Source: Axinella damicornis (lineage: Eukaryota > Porifera > Demospongiae > Axinellida > Axinellidae). Taken from it: a stretch of 64,000 bases of DNA. Below are positions 40,228 through 56,087 of the stretch, piece by piece. The DNA lies in the NCBI GenBank assembly GCA_963931865.1, contig OZ007509.1, positions 2,991,554 to 3,055,553 of the forward strand, in the 5' to 3' direction. The notes beneath the pieces are model-generated. The model had not been told where the DNA came from. It saw only the letters and a list, made by a program, of their open reading frames with translations, and searched no databases. The position numbers and the translations under genes were made by a program. How positions within the stretch are numbered: the stretch's first letter is position 1; each line of letters opens with the position of its first letter.

Positions 40228-40656
40228 ATGGAGCCACAGAATGATGTATCCAACCCTCATGAGACAGACACCCTCAAGTACCTGAAGGAACACAAGATTG
40301 TGGAGCTATTTGAAAACCTCACAGCTGCCCTGGTGTACCACAGACCCGAAGATCCCAAGACTTTCATGAGAGAGCACATCCAGCAGTTGCAGAGGGCCAA
40401 GTCGGATCCAGAACAGGCAGACTCTCCATCTCTTATTGACGAGTCAAACATAAGGTCAGTATTCGGTATGTTGGACATTGCAAAGAAGGGTCACATTGCT
40501 CACCAGCAGTATGTGCGTGCAATGGATAACTTGGGAGTGACGCACTACAACCAGAACCCAGCAGGAGCAGAGCTGAACAAGATCACCCAAGAGACATTTG
40601 TTAGGGAGACCAAGGCAGCACTAAGAGCTGCTACCTCAACATTCCTTGATTATTAA
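40228..40656 (+). CDS. EFCAB10: EF-hand calcium-binding domain-containing protein 10
   Basis: Single exon, 142 residues. The N-terminal half is a dimerisation-docking-like helical pair: YLKEHKIVELFENLTAALVYHRPEDPKTFM, then a HIQQLQRAK helix, the RIIa/DPY-30-like module found in radial-spoke and other axonemal proteins. The second half, from LIDESNIRSVFGMLD to KGHIAHQQYVRAMDNLGV, is a degenerate EF-hand pair as in human EFCAB10, with loop residues D-x-x-K-x-G incomplete for calcium. Likely a ciliary protein that docks amphipathic helices. It shares a divergent promoter and X-box with the TEX36-like gene. Confidence 0.9.
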   Translation: MEPQNDVSNPHETDTLKYLKEHKIVELFENLTAALVYHRPEDPKTFMREHIQQLQRAKSDPEQADSPSLIDESNIRSVFGMLDIAKKGHIAHQQYVRAMDNLGVTHYNQNPAGAELNKITQETFVRETKAALRAATSTFLDY

Positions 40657-41549
40657 TAGTACACACTGCACTGCAAACTTTCATCACAACTATATATACG
40701 GTATACTGGTATACATATTTTTTACTGTGTGCTAAATCCTTGATTATGAACTAGTGTAGAGAACGCTGCCTCCAGTGCATGTCTAAACTCGGCACTTGCA
40801 GGTTTAATGCTGCTGTCCATTTGTTTGTTCAGGAGCCTCCCTGTCCGTAGCTCTTCCAAAATACACTTCCGAATGGAATTTGCTTGCTGTGCCAATTGTA
40901 CCTTAGGCTCACCACCTGAGAGAAACCGAATGGTAGCTATATTCATACAAACCTTGCCAGTGGAAAGAACACAACGGCTTGTGCCTACCTGCGTACCCTT
41001 TCAAAATGGCAGACACACACTTTCTGAGGACTTGATCAGCTTGATGAACATAACTCTCCAAATTGGTGATTCTGCATGATTCCTGTGTATCATATGGTGT
41101 GCGTGTGCGTGCGTGTGAGTTTTTACTCTGATAGTTAGTCTGCTCTGAACTGAAATCAGCACTATCATGTCATCACAACTCTATAATTGTGCCATGGATG
41201 AACTACTGCTAGGCAGTGCATTTTATACCACTAGCTATATAGGCCTACTGAGCGTGAGGTCCTCTGTCAGCTAGCTGTTGTCTACTGCTAGTCCTCCTTC
41301 TTGGGCCACCTTGCAACCTGTAATTACGCCTCATTCTCAATCTGCACAACCTCATTAAGATAATTAAGCTGTCCAACTCTCAATTAGTGGAGGAATCAAG
41401 AAGAAGAATGGGCCCATTGCCATGGTCATTGTTTCTTGACAAACACCTGCAATATCATAGATCATAAAGTCCCCGCCCATAAATATAATGTACTATCTAT
41501 CTGCACTAAAGAAGGGCTCTTCCGCAGCCGAAAAGACAAAGCAACTATT
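40657..41549. other. Intergenic region before the megasynthase gene
   Basis: A 74-codon frame on the minus strand (40946-40722) with MNIATIRFLSGGEPKVQLAQ has no recognisable family and is not strongly supported. Otherwise AT-rich sequence and a short GTGCGTGT repeat near 41099. The promoter of the megasynthase should be near 41400-41549. Confidence 0.4.
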
Positions 41550-44500
41550 ATGGCAATGTCCGAGACGGCGCTGGACGCCATTCTTCGCAATTGCGAAACA
41601 TTCGCTGATAAGATCGCATTGCACTGGCTGAACAAAGAATGCGAGGTCGTTCGCGAGCTGTCGTATCGCGATCTGGAGCGCAACACACGCGAACTGGGCA
41701 AGAGGCTCCTGGAGAACTATGCTGCAAGGGGGCAGCGAGCGGTACTCTGCTACCCACCAGGACTACATTTCATCGAAGTCTTCATAGCGTGCCTCCGCAC
41801 GGGAGTGATAGCAGGTACGTACGTACGTACCAGAGAGCTATAGCTGTACTGTGCACTTTTAGGGTAATCCTAGGCTATGCACGCACGCACGCATGTACAG
41901 TAGTGTACCACGCGTACTGCAATAGTGCAATAGTGCACTGCAATAGTGCAACGTGGATATTGGTCCGGCAGGAAGTACATACTTTCGGTATAGCTATATA
42001 GGTAAACGGGCACACATGCGCATTCAGCACTGGCCCTGGCTTATACACTAACCCGGTACCATCGCCCTATTTCCTGCCGGACCAATGATAACACAAAGCC
42101 AGATGTAGCGCTATATAGCAATCCGACCTGTTCTGCAATCTGCTTCTACTATACATGCACTATTACTTATGCAGTGCCAGTCAGTCCCCCTAACCCCTAC
42201 CAAAGTGCCTACACCACCGAGACCCTCATTCGCATTGTCTGTGACTCGGGTGCCCACTGCGTACTCACCAACGACCAGTTCACCCAAGATATCGACCATC
42301 ACCAGCTGGAGAGCCTCAAGCGAGGGAGCCTTGTCCCCTGGTACTCCACTACAGCTGTCCTGAGCACACACGGCCACACGGAGGAGGGAGCATGCGAGGA
42401 CTCACATGGCGTTGTGTGCACGTGTGCTGAGAAGCTAGACACTGCACTACTGGAGGATGTCGCCCTCCTCCAGTATACATCAGGATCAACAGGTGTGTAA
42501 GATGCCGTGAAGACTTTACAGCCATAGCCGATAACATCAATCAACTGACAAGGGTATGCCAGGTCACAGTTCTGATGTCAGGCTAAGCAAGACTGGTTAG
42601 CCCTTCATGGCGCCCCAAAAAGTTGCCAGGGGCATAATATTTGGTAGCACATAATTTCCTGCAGTAATTATGTAACATCCTAGCCTCGTTCCCAGGCCAC
42701 GTGCCCTGGGAACGAGGCTAGTAACATCCCATCACTGTCATGCCAATAACCGGCCATAGTACCACATGACATTGTAGTACAATGTATATTCTTATTCTTG
42801 GTACCACGGAATCCAATACCTCACCACCACAAACTGGTACCGATATCACTATTGGAGGAGCCCTACCATAATTGTACTGTTCACCCTGTCCTGTGAAACT
42901 CCTGTGCAACTTATCATTAATTCCCCCCCCCCCCCCCCCCCCCCCCCCACAAATTCTGTTTCTGCTTAACTTATTATCGAAGTTGTGTCTTGTTTCTTGC
43001 TGCAGGTTTCCCCAAGGGTGTGATGGCCACCCATGCCAATCTGCTGCACAACTGCAAACTCATGTGTGCTGTCATGCAAACGGACAAATTGATGGTCGAA
43101 GTCAGCTTTCTGCCCCACTTCCACGACATGGGGCTTATCTGCAGCTACCTACAGCCTCTGTATTCTGGAGGCACAGGCTATTTCATGTCTCCAGTTACCT
43201 TCGTAGAGAACCCGGGCGTCTGGATCGAAGCCTTTTCCAGGTACAAAGGAACCCACAGCAAAGCCCCAAACTTTGCATTCGAGTTGGTCCTTCGCAAGGG
43301 TTTTCCTGGGAACACCGATCTTAGTACAGTGCGCTACATCACAGACGGTTCCGAGCCAGTTTACGCTGAAACCATCGCCCGATTTGAATCCACCCTTGCC
43401 CCATATGGGCTGAAGAAGAACTCGATTCGTGTTGGCTATGGCCTGGCTGAACACACAGTCTTCCTGTGCGGTGCCCAAGACGAAGACCCGGTAACTGTCA
43501 ATGGTAGAATCAGCTGTGGAAGGCCTACCATGGGAGTCACCGTGAAGATAGTCGATCCCGAGACACGTACAGAAGTCCCCGAAGGAACAGAGGCAGAGAT
43601 ATGGGTGCACAGTGAGTCAAAAACTATTGGCTACTGGGAGAAAGAGGATGAGACACAGAGTACCTTCGAGGCACAGCTGGTCAATGACACAAGAAGACGC
43701 TACCTTCGTACCGGTGACTTGGGGTTCGTCAAACAAGGCCAGCTGTTTGTTTCAGGACGAAGAAAGGACCTCATTGTGATACACGGTCGCAACGTACACC
43801 CAAGCGATGTCGAACTGAGAATTGAGTCACAGCAGGATGCGGTGAGGGCTGGACGAAGCGCTGCATTTGAGTACGAGTATACCTGCACATGTCTTCAGGA
43901 TGCAATACCCACTAGAGGAGTTGGCTTTGTAGCTGAGATCCGCTTCCCCGAACAGCATACTCCTTCTCACCTCCACATGCTTGCTGAACAGGTGGTGGCC
44001 ACCATCACACTGGACTTCCAGGTCGAAGTGCCGGTGGTAGTTTTCATCAGGCCTCGAGCGATGCCTCGTACCACGTCCGGCAAGAGACAGAGGCTACTGT
44101 GTAAGAAGCAGCTGATTGCTGGCCTCCTTAGTGAGCTATATCACTGGTCAAAGTTCAAAACACCACCTCATTCAGATGCAACCCCTGGCCGCAATACAAA
44201 ACCTCACACTCCCATTTTACCGTCCATACTAGAACCGGAATCGGAGCTGGAGGAATGTGGTGATGACTCTCCTGACACACCAAAGGCATCTTCCCTACAC
44301 TCACAGAGAAAGACCACAAAATCACCGTTCATTGCCTCAGGAAAAAAAGCAACTCCTTCAAAGTCTCCCAAGAGACGGAGCAGCTTAGACACACTCACGG
44401 CAACCGTGAGCACAGTACTGGGGGTCAAGCTCCAACCACATTCAAACATTTGGGCGTATGGGTGCAACTCGGTGAAGGCAGTTCAAATCAGCCAAATACT

Positions 44501-47500
44501 GCAGGCGGAGTTTGGATTTGCAGTGGAGCCCCACTTGTTGTTCACACACCAGACACCTAAAGCCCTACTGGAAAAGCTCACGAGAAACCTCCTGAGTGTG
44601 CAGTCTCCCGAGAAAAAGGAGAAAGAGAAATCGCAGGGAAAAAGTCTCAGGTCGCAGTCACTGCCAGCGTCACAGCCACAGCTCCCCCACCTGTTCAAAG
44701 ATGGTCCTCAACCTGCACTGAGCTCCAAGCACAGAAAGGAGGACATTGCAATTGTGGGGATGGCCTGCTGCTTTGCGGGTAAGCGATCTTTTACCACTGA
44801 CTGCGGCATGTGCTTTGTTTTTGTGTGTATGGCACTAGCCTCGTCCCCAGACCACATTGGGAGGCCTGGGAACGAGGCTAGTGGTACATGAATGAGAAAT
44901 ATCTTATTACATGTCATAGCAGACCAGAACGTTTGCATTTCCATGGGTTGCTAATAAGCAGTGCTTCACTTCCTGTCTAGGGGCCAAATGCAGTTCCCTC
45001 ATTGGTTGAACCTTTGACCTACATAATAGCCAAGTACACACAAAGGTTGTATATGTTCCACCAGGAGCCTTCGCGGCGCTCATAAGCTCCTGGTTCCACG
45101 CAATGTAGGAATTTGCAAGATTGTATTTTCAATTTCCTAAATTCCGAGATTGCACAACACAATCTCCAGACAGTACACAAATTCCAAGAGTCCATGGAAC
45201 ATATGTAGAGGTGATAAGCCACTATGAGAGGATCATGTCATGTAGTGCTTTCTATCTCTGTCCAGGCTGTGACTGCCCTGCTTCCCTTTGGGATATGATG
45301 ATCAACAAAAAGGTGGCAACCACTTCCATCTGCAACCCCACCACCAGTCAAACGATCCACGGGGCATTTGTGAAGGAAACCAGTACCTTTGACTACAGCT
45401 GGTTTGGAATTTCGGAATGGGAAGCCTCAATCATGGACCCCCAGCAGTCACTGCTTCTACACCGGACCTGGGAATGCCTCCAGAGTGCAGGGTACGGTTC
45501 ACGTGAGTCACTGGATCGAATCAGAGGGTCTGACTTTGGCGTATTTGTGGGGGTGTGCAGTAGTGATGCACGTGTACTGGGCCAGTCGAGAAAACCGCTT
45601 CCGCTTGGGACTAGCTTTGTGAGTAGCATAGCCGCAAACAGAATCTCCCACAGCTTTGGCTTCACAGGTCCGAGCGTGGCTATTGACACTGCATGTGCAG
45701 CCTCTCTCTCAGCTCTTCATGCAGCATGCACCTCCCTCCATCTCAAAGAATGCAATGCCTCCCTCGTAGGTGGCGTCAACGTCCTCCTCGACCCAAATGG
45801 TACTGCAATGCTGGCCAACATGGGCATGCTCTCTCCAGACGGCAAGTGCCGTGTATTTGACGCCGGTGCAAACGGATATGTTCGAGGTGAAGGATGTGGG
45901 ATGGTTCTATTGATGACGGTATCAAGAGCCAGGAAGGAAGGCAGGAGGATCTCAGCTGTGATAAAGTCCACTGCCACAAACCACAACGGGACTTCGGCTA
46001 CCCTGACCTCTCCAAGCAGCACAGCTCAGAAGAAATTGCTTCAGAAGTCGCTCAGTGTTGCAGAACTCCGACCCAAGGATATCGTCTACCTGGAGGCGCA
46101 TGGCACTGCCACAGTACTTGGAGACCCCATAGAGGTAGACACCGTAGAAGAAGTATTTGGCTCGCAAAGTGAAGAAGAGGGAAGAAGTTTTCCACTCGTC
46201 TTGGGCTCTGTCAAAGCCAACATCGGACATCTTGAAACTGGTGCTGGAATCGCTGGGTTGATAAAAACGGTGTTGGTGCTTGAGCACGCCAAAGCACCTG
46301 GTAATGCCTGCCTACAAACCATCAACCCTGCATTCAGCTACAGTCACGCACAGATCAACATCCCACGTGATGCGGTCAGTCTTGAAGGCTGTTGTCATGG
46401 AGACTACGACCTCTTGTGTGCAGGGGTCAGCTCGTTTGGGTTTGGGGGGACAAACGTGAATGCCATACTGCAGCAGTACAGCCAGCTACCACACATGGCA
46501 GGAGTGGAGTGCAGCGTCCTCTTTGCTCCGGTGCACGTGACAGGAAGAGAAAATTTGGCTGAATTTCTTTCTTCGATGTTGGCATCGCTTTGCTCAATGG
46601 TGGCATCCTTTCAGCATGCCTACCTGTCCTGTCAAGATTGCATCACCAGGGCTCTCAAAGGCTATGCCAGCACAGCTACCAAAAAATCGTCCCTGGAATG
46701 CCTAGACCTGTCGACCGTTCTACAGCAGCCAGAGGTGCTGGCGTTTCTTCTCTTCTACAGTGTAGCAGTCACTCTTCAGGTGCAGAGAGTCAAGATCTCA
46801 CTGATCGGTGGTCTTGACTTGTGTGGAGAGCTAGTGGCCCTTGCTTTCAGTGGAGTTTTGGGGCTTTCAGACATAATGCGTCTACTGCTCCATGGCATAG
46901 CTCCAGACAAATGCAGCATTTATGCCCTACCTTCGGCTGGGAGCATTGCACTACCTCCTACAATGCCCATCTTCTCACACACTCTCGGCAAAGTTTGTAG
47001 CCCACAACAATCAGAGTTCGGCAATGACTACCTTCTTCGCGTAATCTCAAAGTTGCGGGAAGGCAAACTCCAGCAGACAACACCACTGGAAGCCAGTACC
47101 ACTTTCATAGCGCCAAGCTTCCAGCCAGGTGTCTGTATCTCACTCCTCCCTGACACCACCACCATTTTCCAGAGCAAAGCTAGCAATACTATCTTCATCA
47201 CATTTCAAGATGAATCCTACTCTCCTGTGGAACACTTCAGGGAAAAGTGTCTGGAGCTTCGGTGTTTGAGCGACACGTTAGCACTTGAAAGCTGCAACAA
47301 CAAGCCCTCCAGCAATGTGAAGATGCCTGCGTTCTATGAACGCTACCCACTCAGAGCTCTTGTTGACGGGCTCCGTCCGCCAGCAGAGCACATGCCAGAG
47401 ACAACCAGTGATGGGAAACACCGCTCACATACGAGGCAGTTAAATGAGACAGAACTGAAGGAGAGTGACAATGCAAGCATCGCGAGAGAGGAGTCGGGTT

Positions 47501-48720
47501 ATATCACTCAAAGTGCCTCCACTGAGCTAGTAGAGTTGCCACTCCCTTCACAGCGGCAAGCTCCCAAGACTGACACCTCCCTTCCCTTCCCTAAAATAGT
47601 GTCCCGAATGGAACAAGCAAAGCAGAAAATCATCAGTGATCTCTTCAGCATAGTCATGAAGGACCTGGAGAATCCTGACATGCCGGTTGGAAAGGTTGCA
47701 ACAATGGGTTTCTTTGCAATGGGGCTTGACTCTCTGAACATGATGGAGATTCGTGACTACATGTTCAGAAACTATGAAGTCAGTCAGAATTACTCAGACC
47801 TCTTGGAACTGGAAACACTTGAAGCAATGGCAGAGGTAGTAATGGAAGCTAATCCATCCCTGATGATGAAACTCAGCTGTGGATGTGGAGAAGACGAAGA
47901 GGAAGCGTCTGTCCAGCACTCTGACGCTCACGTTGACACGACCGTAGTACTGCAAGCTCTGCTTCAGTTGGTCGAGAATGAAATCGAATCGCCAGACTTG
48001 TCTCTTGAGAAATTTGCAAGTAGCGGTATATTTCAGTTGGGATTGGATTCCCTCAATATTATGCAAATAGCTGACTTTCTCCGCCAGGCGTACAAAGTCG
48101 ACAAAGAGTTCTCAGAATTGATTGAGTGTGAAACGATGGGAGAAATTGCAGAAATGGTCACCCGAGAAACTCCAGTTCTGGCAGCAAAAGAAGAAGAAAG
48201 CAAATCTATCTCAAAGACCGAAGGCGTGTCAGGCATTCAACCTGCCACATCTCCGGATGCTACAGAGGGCAACAGCATCACTCTTGGTGAGTTGGCAGCT
48301 GCAGCTCCACTTGTTCTGACAAAGGAGGGCTACTACACTGTACCATCAACCGCTGAAATCGCCAAGCTGTCACTCAAAGACTTAGAAATGGTTCACAACT
48401 TCACGGTTGGCCGTAGAGGGGTTGGTAAAGTCACATTCCTTGGAGCATCTGACATTTCAGAGCTCAACTTAGATCAGTTGGTGCAAATTGAACCACAGCG
48501 TGTTCAACTGCATCCCAACCAGCACAAGAGTGGGAACCTGAACAAGCCGGCACTCATTTTCTTTGAGAACATCCATCCACTGGAGAAGACGGAGAGCAGC
48601 TACAAGATCCTTGAAAGAGCGCTGAAGTACTTGTGTGACAAGCAACAGGTGTCAGCTCAGTTTGTGAACCACGATGCGGAATCAGGTGAATTTGTGATGA
48701 AAGTTGATCACTTTTACTGA
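41550..48720 (+). CDS. FAAL-ACP-KS-(dead AT)-ACP-ACP-Nup98 autopeptidase megasynthase
   Basis: Four exons: 41550-41814, 42175-42492, 43006-44778 and 45266-48720; 1936 residues, phases agree. Domains: (1) fatty acyl-AMP ligase, about 1-600, with YTSGSTGFPKGVMATH, the FAAL-type THSKAPNFAFELV segment, YGLAEHT and RTGDLGF...GRRKDLIV; (2) ACP1, Ser near 682 in YGCNSVKAV (Asp of DSL is Asn); (3) ketosynthase, about 770-1190, Cys929 in DTACAAS, His1064 in EAHGTA, His1107 in NIGHLE; (4) acyltransferase-like region, about 1200-1400, where GHSxGE has become GGLDLCGE, so no nucleophile; (5) ACP2 and ACP3 with intact GLDSLN, Ser1608 and Ser1714; (6) Nup98-type S59 autopeptidase, about 1807-1936, from GYYTVPS through LNKPALI to FVMKVDHFY. 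No KR, DH, ER or thioesterase. Expected: activates a fatty acid, extends it with extender units loaded in trans. The introns make it a eukaryotic gene. Confidence 0.92.
41953..42090. mobile_element. MITE family B in megasynthase intron 1
   Basis: GTGGATATTGGTCCGGCAGG at the left, TTTCCTGCCGGACCAAT at the right, and the shared GCATTCAGCACTGGCCCTG inside. Confidence 0.8.
42681..42720. mobile_element. Minimal family A fold-back with TSD
   Basis: TAGCCTCGTTCCCAGGCCAC directly followed by the complementary end, 40 bp in all. GTAACATCC flanks it on both sides. Lies in megasynthase intron 2. Confidence 0.9.
42923..42948. repeat. Poly(C) tract in megasynthase intron 2
   Basis: Run of 26 C on the coding strand, 57 bases before the exon 3 acceptor. 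Confidence 0.95.
44836..44880. mobile_element. Family A fold-back in megasynthase intron 3
   Basis: TAGCCTCGTCCCCAGACC and GGCCTGGGAACGAGGCTA around a short loop, inside the intron that splits the ketosynthase N-terminus. Confidence 0.8.
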
Positions 48721-48790
48721 AAACTAGGGTATGCTTTTAGCCTTTGCAATCCTCAATTGAATGACAGTTAGTCCTTTCAATGTGTAATTA

Positions 48791-50265
48791 TCAACAATGA
48801 AAGTGAATGAGTACCGTTATCCTTACTTGCAGTTCCGGGTTTCCTTCAGGTAGAGGTGGGACAGGGTGGGCAAAAGCATCTTCAATGAGGGGAAGAATGG
48901 CTTGGCTACAAAAAAAAAAGATGTCATACTAGTCATGAAAGAGGTAGACAAAAGGTTTCCAAATTTTGAATAGCAAGAAGGGACCCAGTCTAGCCGCTAG
49001 CCCCTCTCCACCTGGCCGCCAAGCACGTGTGTGACCGGCCAGGCGGGAGAGGCAAGTTGCTAGACCGGAAGCAACCTACCAGGCATTTTTAAGATACTGT
49101 TCCTGATCACCCGCACTGCTGATTACGACGCTCCTTCTTTCCCAGTGGTAGTTGGCATGGTCAGGCAGTTCCATTCTCTGTTCCATTCCCTCGATGGTGG
49201 AATGGGGAATGGGGATCCTTCTCATGGAATTCCGCTCAATAGCTACTGAAATGGGACACTGGACACACACTTCTGCAAACCCTAACTGATCTGCACGTAA
49301 ACAACAAGCAGACATGTTGGTGAGCATGGAAATGGGTTAGGCTAGCTTACAGAAGGCTCCAGGATGTATTGGGTGTACATTTTCTTGCCATTTGGTAGTA
49401 TTCATATCGCATGCTTCTCAGTGGCATGTTGTCATCTAGAAAGAGAACTGTGGGTCGTCTGCAGCTGTGATAGAGTCTTGGGGGGAGGGGAGGAAGGAGG
49501 GGACGGAGGGAGGGAGGGAGGGAGGGAGGGAGGGAGGGAGGGAGGGAAAGAGAGGGCACGTACAGTAGAGTGTAAGGGATAACAAGTAAGTTTGGTTGTG
49601 ATCAGCGTACCTTCCCCTCTCATCCAGGAGCTCCCTTCCACTGCAGCTGTTACAGACACAAGACACAAACCTCTCCCACTGAGAGGGAGTGTCAGTACCC
49701 GGCAAATCCATGCCTCCACTGCTGCAGCTGCTTACTCCGAGGTTATTGAGTGCTATCAAGTACTCTAGACATGCATTCACTTCCAATCTCACTGCCTTCT
49801 GCATGAACGGCTCAGTACTGGTTTCCTGTCATAGAAAGTAAGTGGTTGACATGGGAATTGAGACAAAAATTGGTGTCCTTGTGGCTTAAGTTTCAATCCA
49901 TGTTAACATTAGTGCATGAATTATGCCAGTACCCATAATAATGTAACCACGAGTTGATTACATCATGAGTAGGTTTATTTCATATCGTTGGCTTTCAGTA
50001 TTATCAAATGAGGAGTCAGACTACCCATACTGTTAAGTCAGATCAATGGACAAACCTCTTCTTTGCTCTGTTCAAGATGTTCACGAAACCTCAGATCTTG
50101 GGGATAGAAGTTGTCAAAATTTACTGCAACAAGGTTCCACCGCAGATCAGCACCAGGGGAGCTGCCAACTAAATGTCTCGTGAGCAGAGTCTTCCCAGAT
50201 CCAGGAATACCGAAGATCGGTAGGATGCACGCTGCGAGCGGGGGGATCCTCTCTTGGGCTGACAT
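48791..50265 (-). CDS. PSTK: O-phosphoseryl-tRNA(Sec) kinase
   Basis: Phosphorylates Ser-tRNA(Sec), the step before SepSecS in selenocysteine synthesis. Exons: 50265-50056, 49825-49611, 49458-49379, 49290-49080 and 48905 downward. The N-terminus has the P-loop GIPGSGKT (about residues 19-26); exon 3 gives FLDDNMPLRSMRYEYYQMARK, joined across a phase-1 intron to YQLGFAEV, the characteristic PSTK stretch. Exon 5 encodes LPLIEDAFAHPVPPLPE. The 3' end is uncertain: reading on past a GCAA|GTAAGG donor gives a stop at 48791 and 276 residues; a further short exon may exist, since animal PSTK is usually near 350. The gene converges on the megasynthase stop (71 bp apart) and diverges from PI4K2 (140 bp between start codons). 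It implies the organism makes selenoproteins. Confidence 0.88.
48989..49067. mobile_element. Fold-back, family D, in PSTK intron 4
   Basis: CAGTCTAGCCGCTAGCCCCT at the left, GGCAAGTTGCTAGACCGG at the right, same family as 14470-14533 but with a longer loop and no clear target duplication. Confidence 0.75.
49495..49550. repeat. GGGA repeat (pyrimidine on PSTK coding strand)
   Basis: GAGG/GGGA repeats; read on the minus strand they are CCTCCC units 37 bases upstream of the PSTK exon 3 acceptor. Confidence 0.9.
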
Positions 50266-50405
50266 GATGCTGATGTCAGCAAATCTGTATCTTCCCGGGA
50301 CTCGTGTTCGAATCTGACCAATCACAGTTTAAAGATATTCATGACCACGTGGTGAAGGAAGGGCCAAGGCCAGTGACGTATGCATGCATTTGATAGGCCT
50401 TAGCC
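50266..50405. promoter_or_regulatory. Divergent promoter of PSTK and PI4K2
   Basis: Only 140 bp separate the two start codons. The stretch contains CCAATCAC (a CCAAT box on one strand is ATTGG on the other) and CACGTGG (E-box). No TATA box. Confidence 0.55.
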
Positions 50406-55565
<5,160 letters not shown>

Positions 55566-55821
55566 CAATTTATTTATGAGAATCCTAGTTTTTGTACGTG
55601 GTTTATCTGTAAGCTGTTTAGTGTGTGGCTGTGTATTGGCATCTGGATGCGTATGTGTGTGTTTATGTTGTGTATGTGTGGAGAATACATGGTTGTTCTA
55701 TGGACATTAATTGTGTCAATTCCCACATGGGCCTTGGCAGATCTAGTCTCGAAGAGGCTAGGGCCTTGGCTGACAGTGCTCTCCAGAATGAGAAATGGGA
55801 GTCCCTAATAGGGATCACCTA

Positions 55822-55889
55822 TAGCCTTGTCTGGTAGGTCATTCCCAGGCCCGGCCCAGCTTTTCATCGCCTGGGAATGATCAAGGCTA
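55822..55889. mobile_element. Degenerate family A fold-back
   Basis: TAGCCTTGTCTGG...ATTCCCAGGC and GCCTGGGAATGATCAAGGCTA, downstream of PI4K2. Confidence 0.6.
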
Positions 55890-56087
55890 GCTAGTACAGT
55901 GTAGCCAGCTGGTCCCTAGATTTGTCTTGCAGCTTCTTCAACGCTGAATGTCGGGGGGAGAGGGGATGATCCTGGTTATAAGGATATGAAGTGGGTTCCA
56001 TTCTAACCAGAGAACCAGTAAAATGTGCAGTACGCATGGCAGCATACAATAACTTTTGAATGACCTCTAAAAATAAATAGCAATTCA

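Noticed and set aside
40722..40946. 74-codon minus-strand frame near EFCAB10
   Set aside because: Looks moderately protein-like but I recognise no family and find no convincing splice partner; kept only as a note in the intergenic entry.
41436..41549. Upstream extension of the megasynthase first exon
   Set aside because: The frame is open further 5', but the ATG at 41550 directly precedes the first FAAL-like residues; the extension has no domain match.
49351..49379. Downstream donor CTTCT|GTAAGC for PSTK exon 3
   Set aside because: It breaks the phase with exon 4; the donor AAAAT|GTACAC gives ARK-YQLGF, which matches the family.
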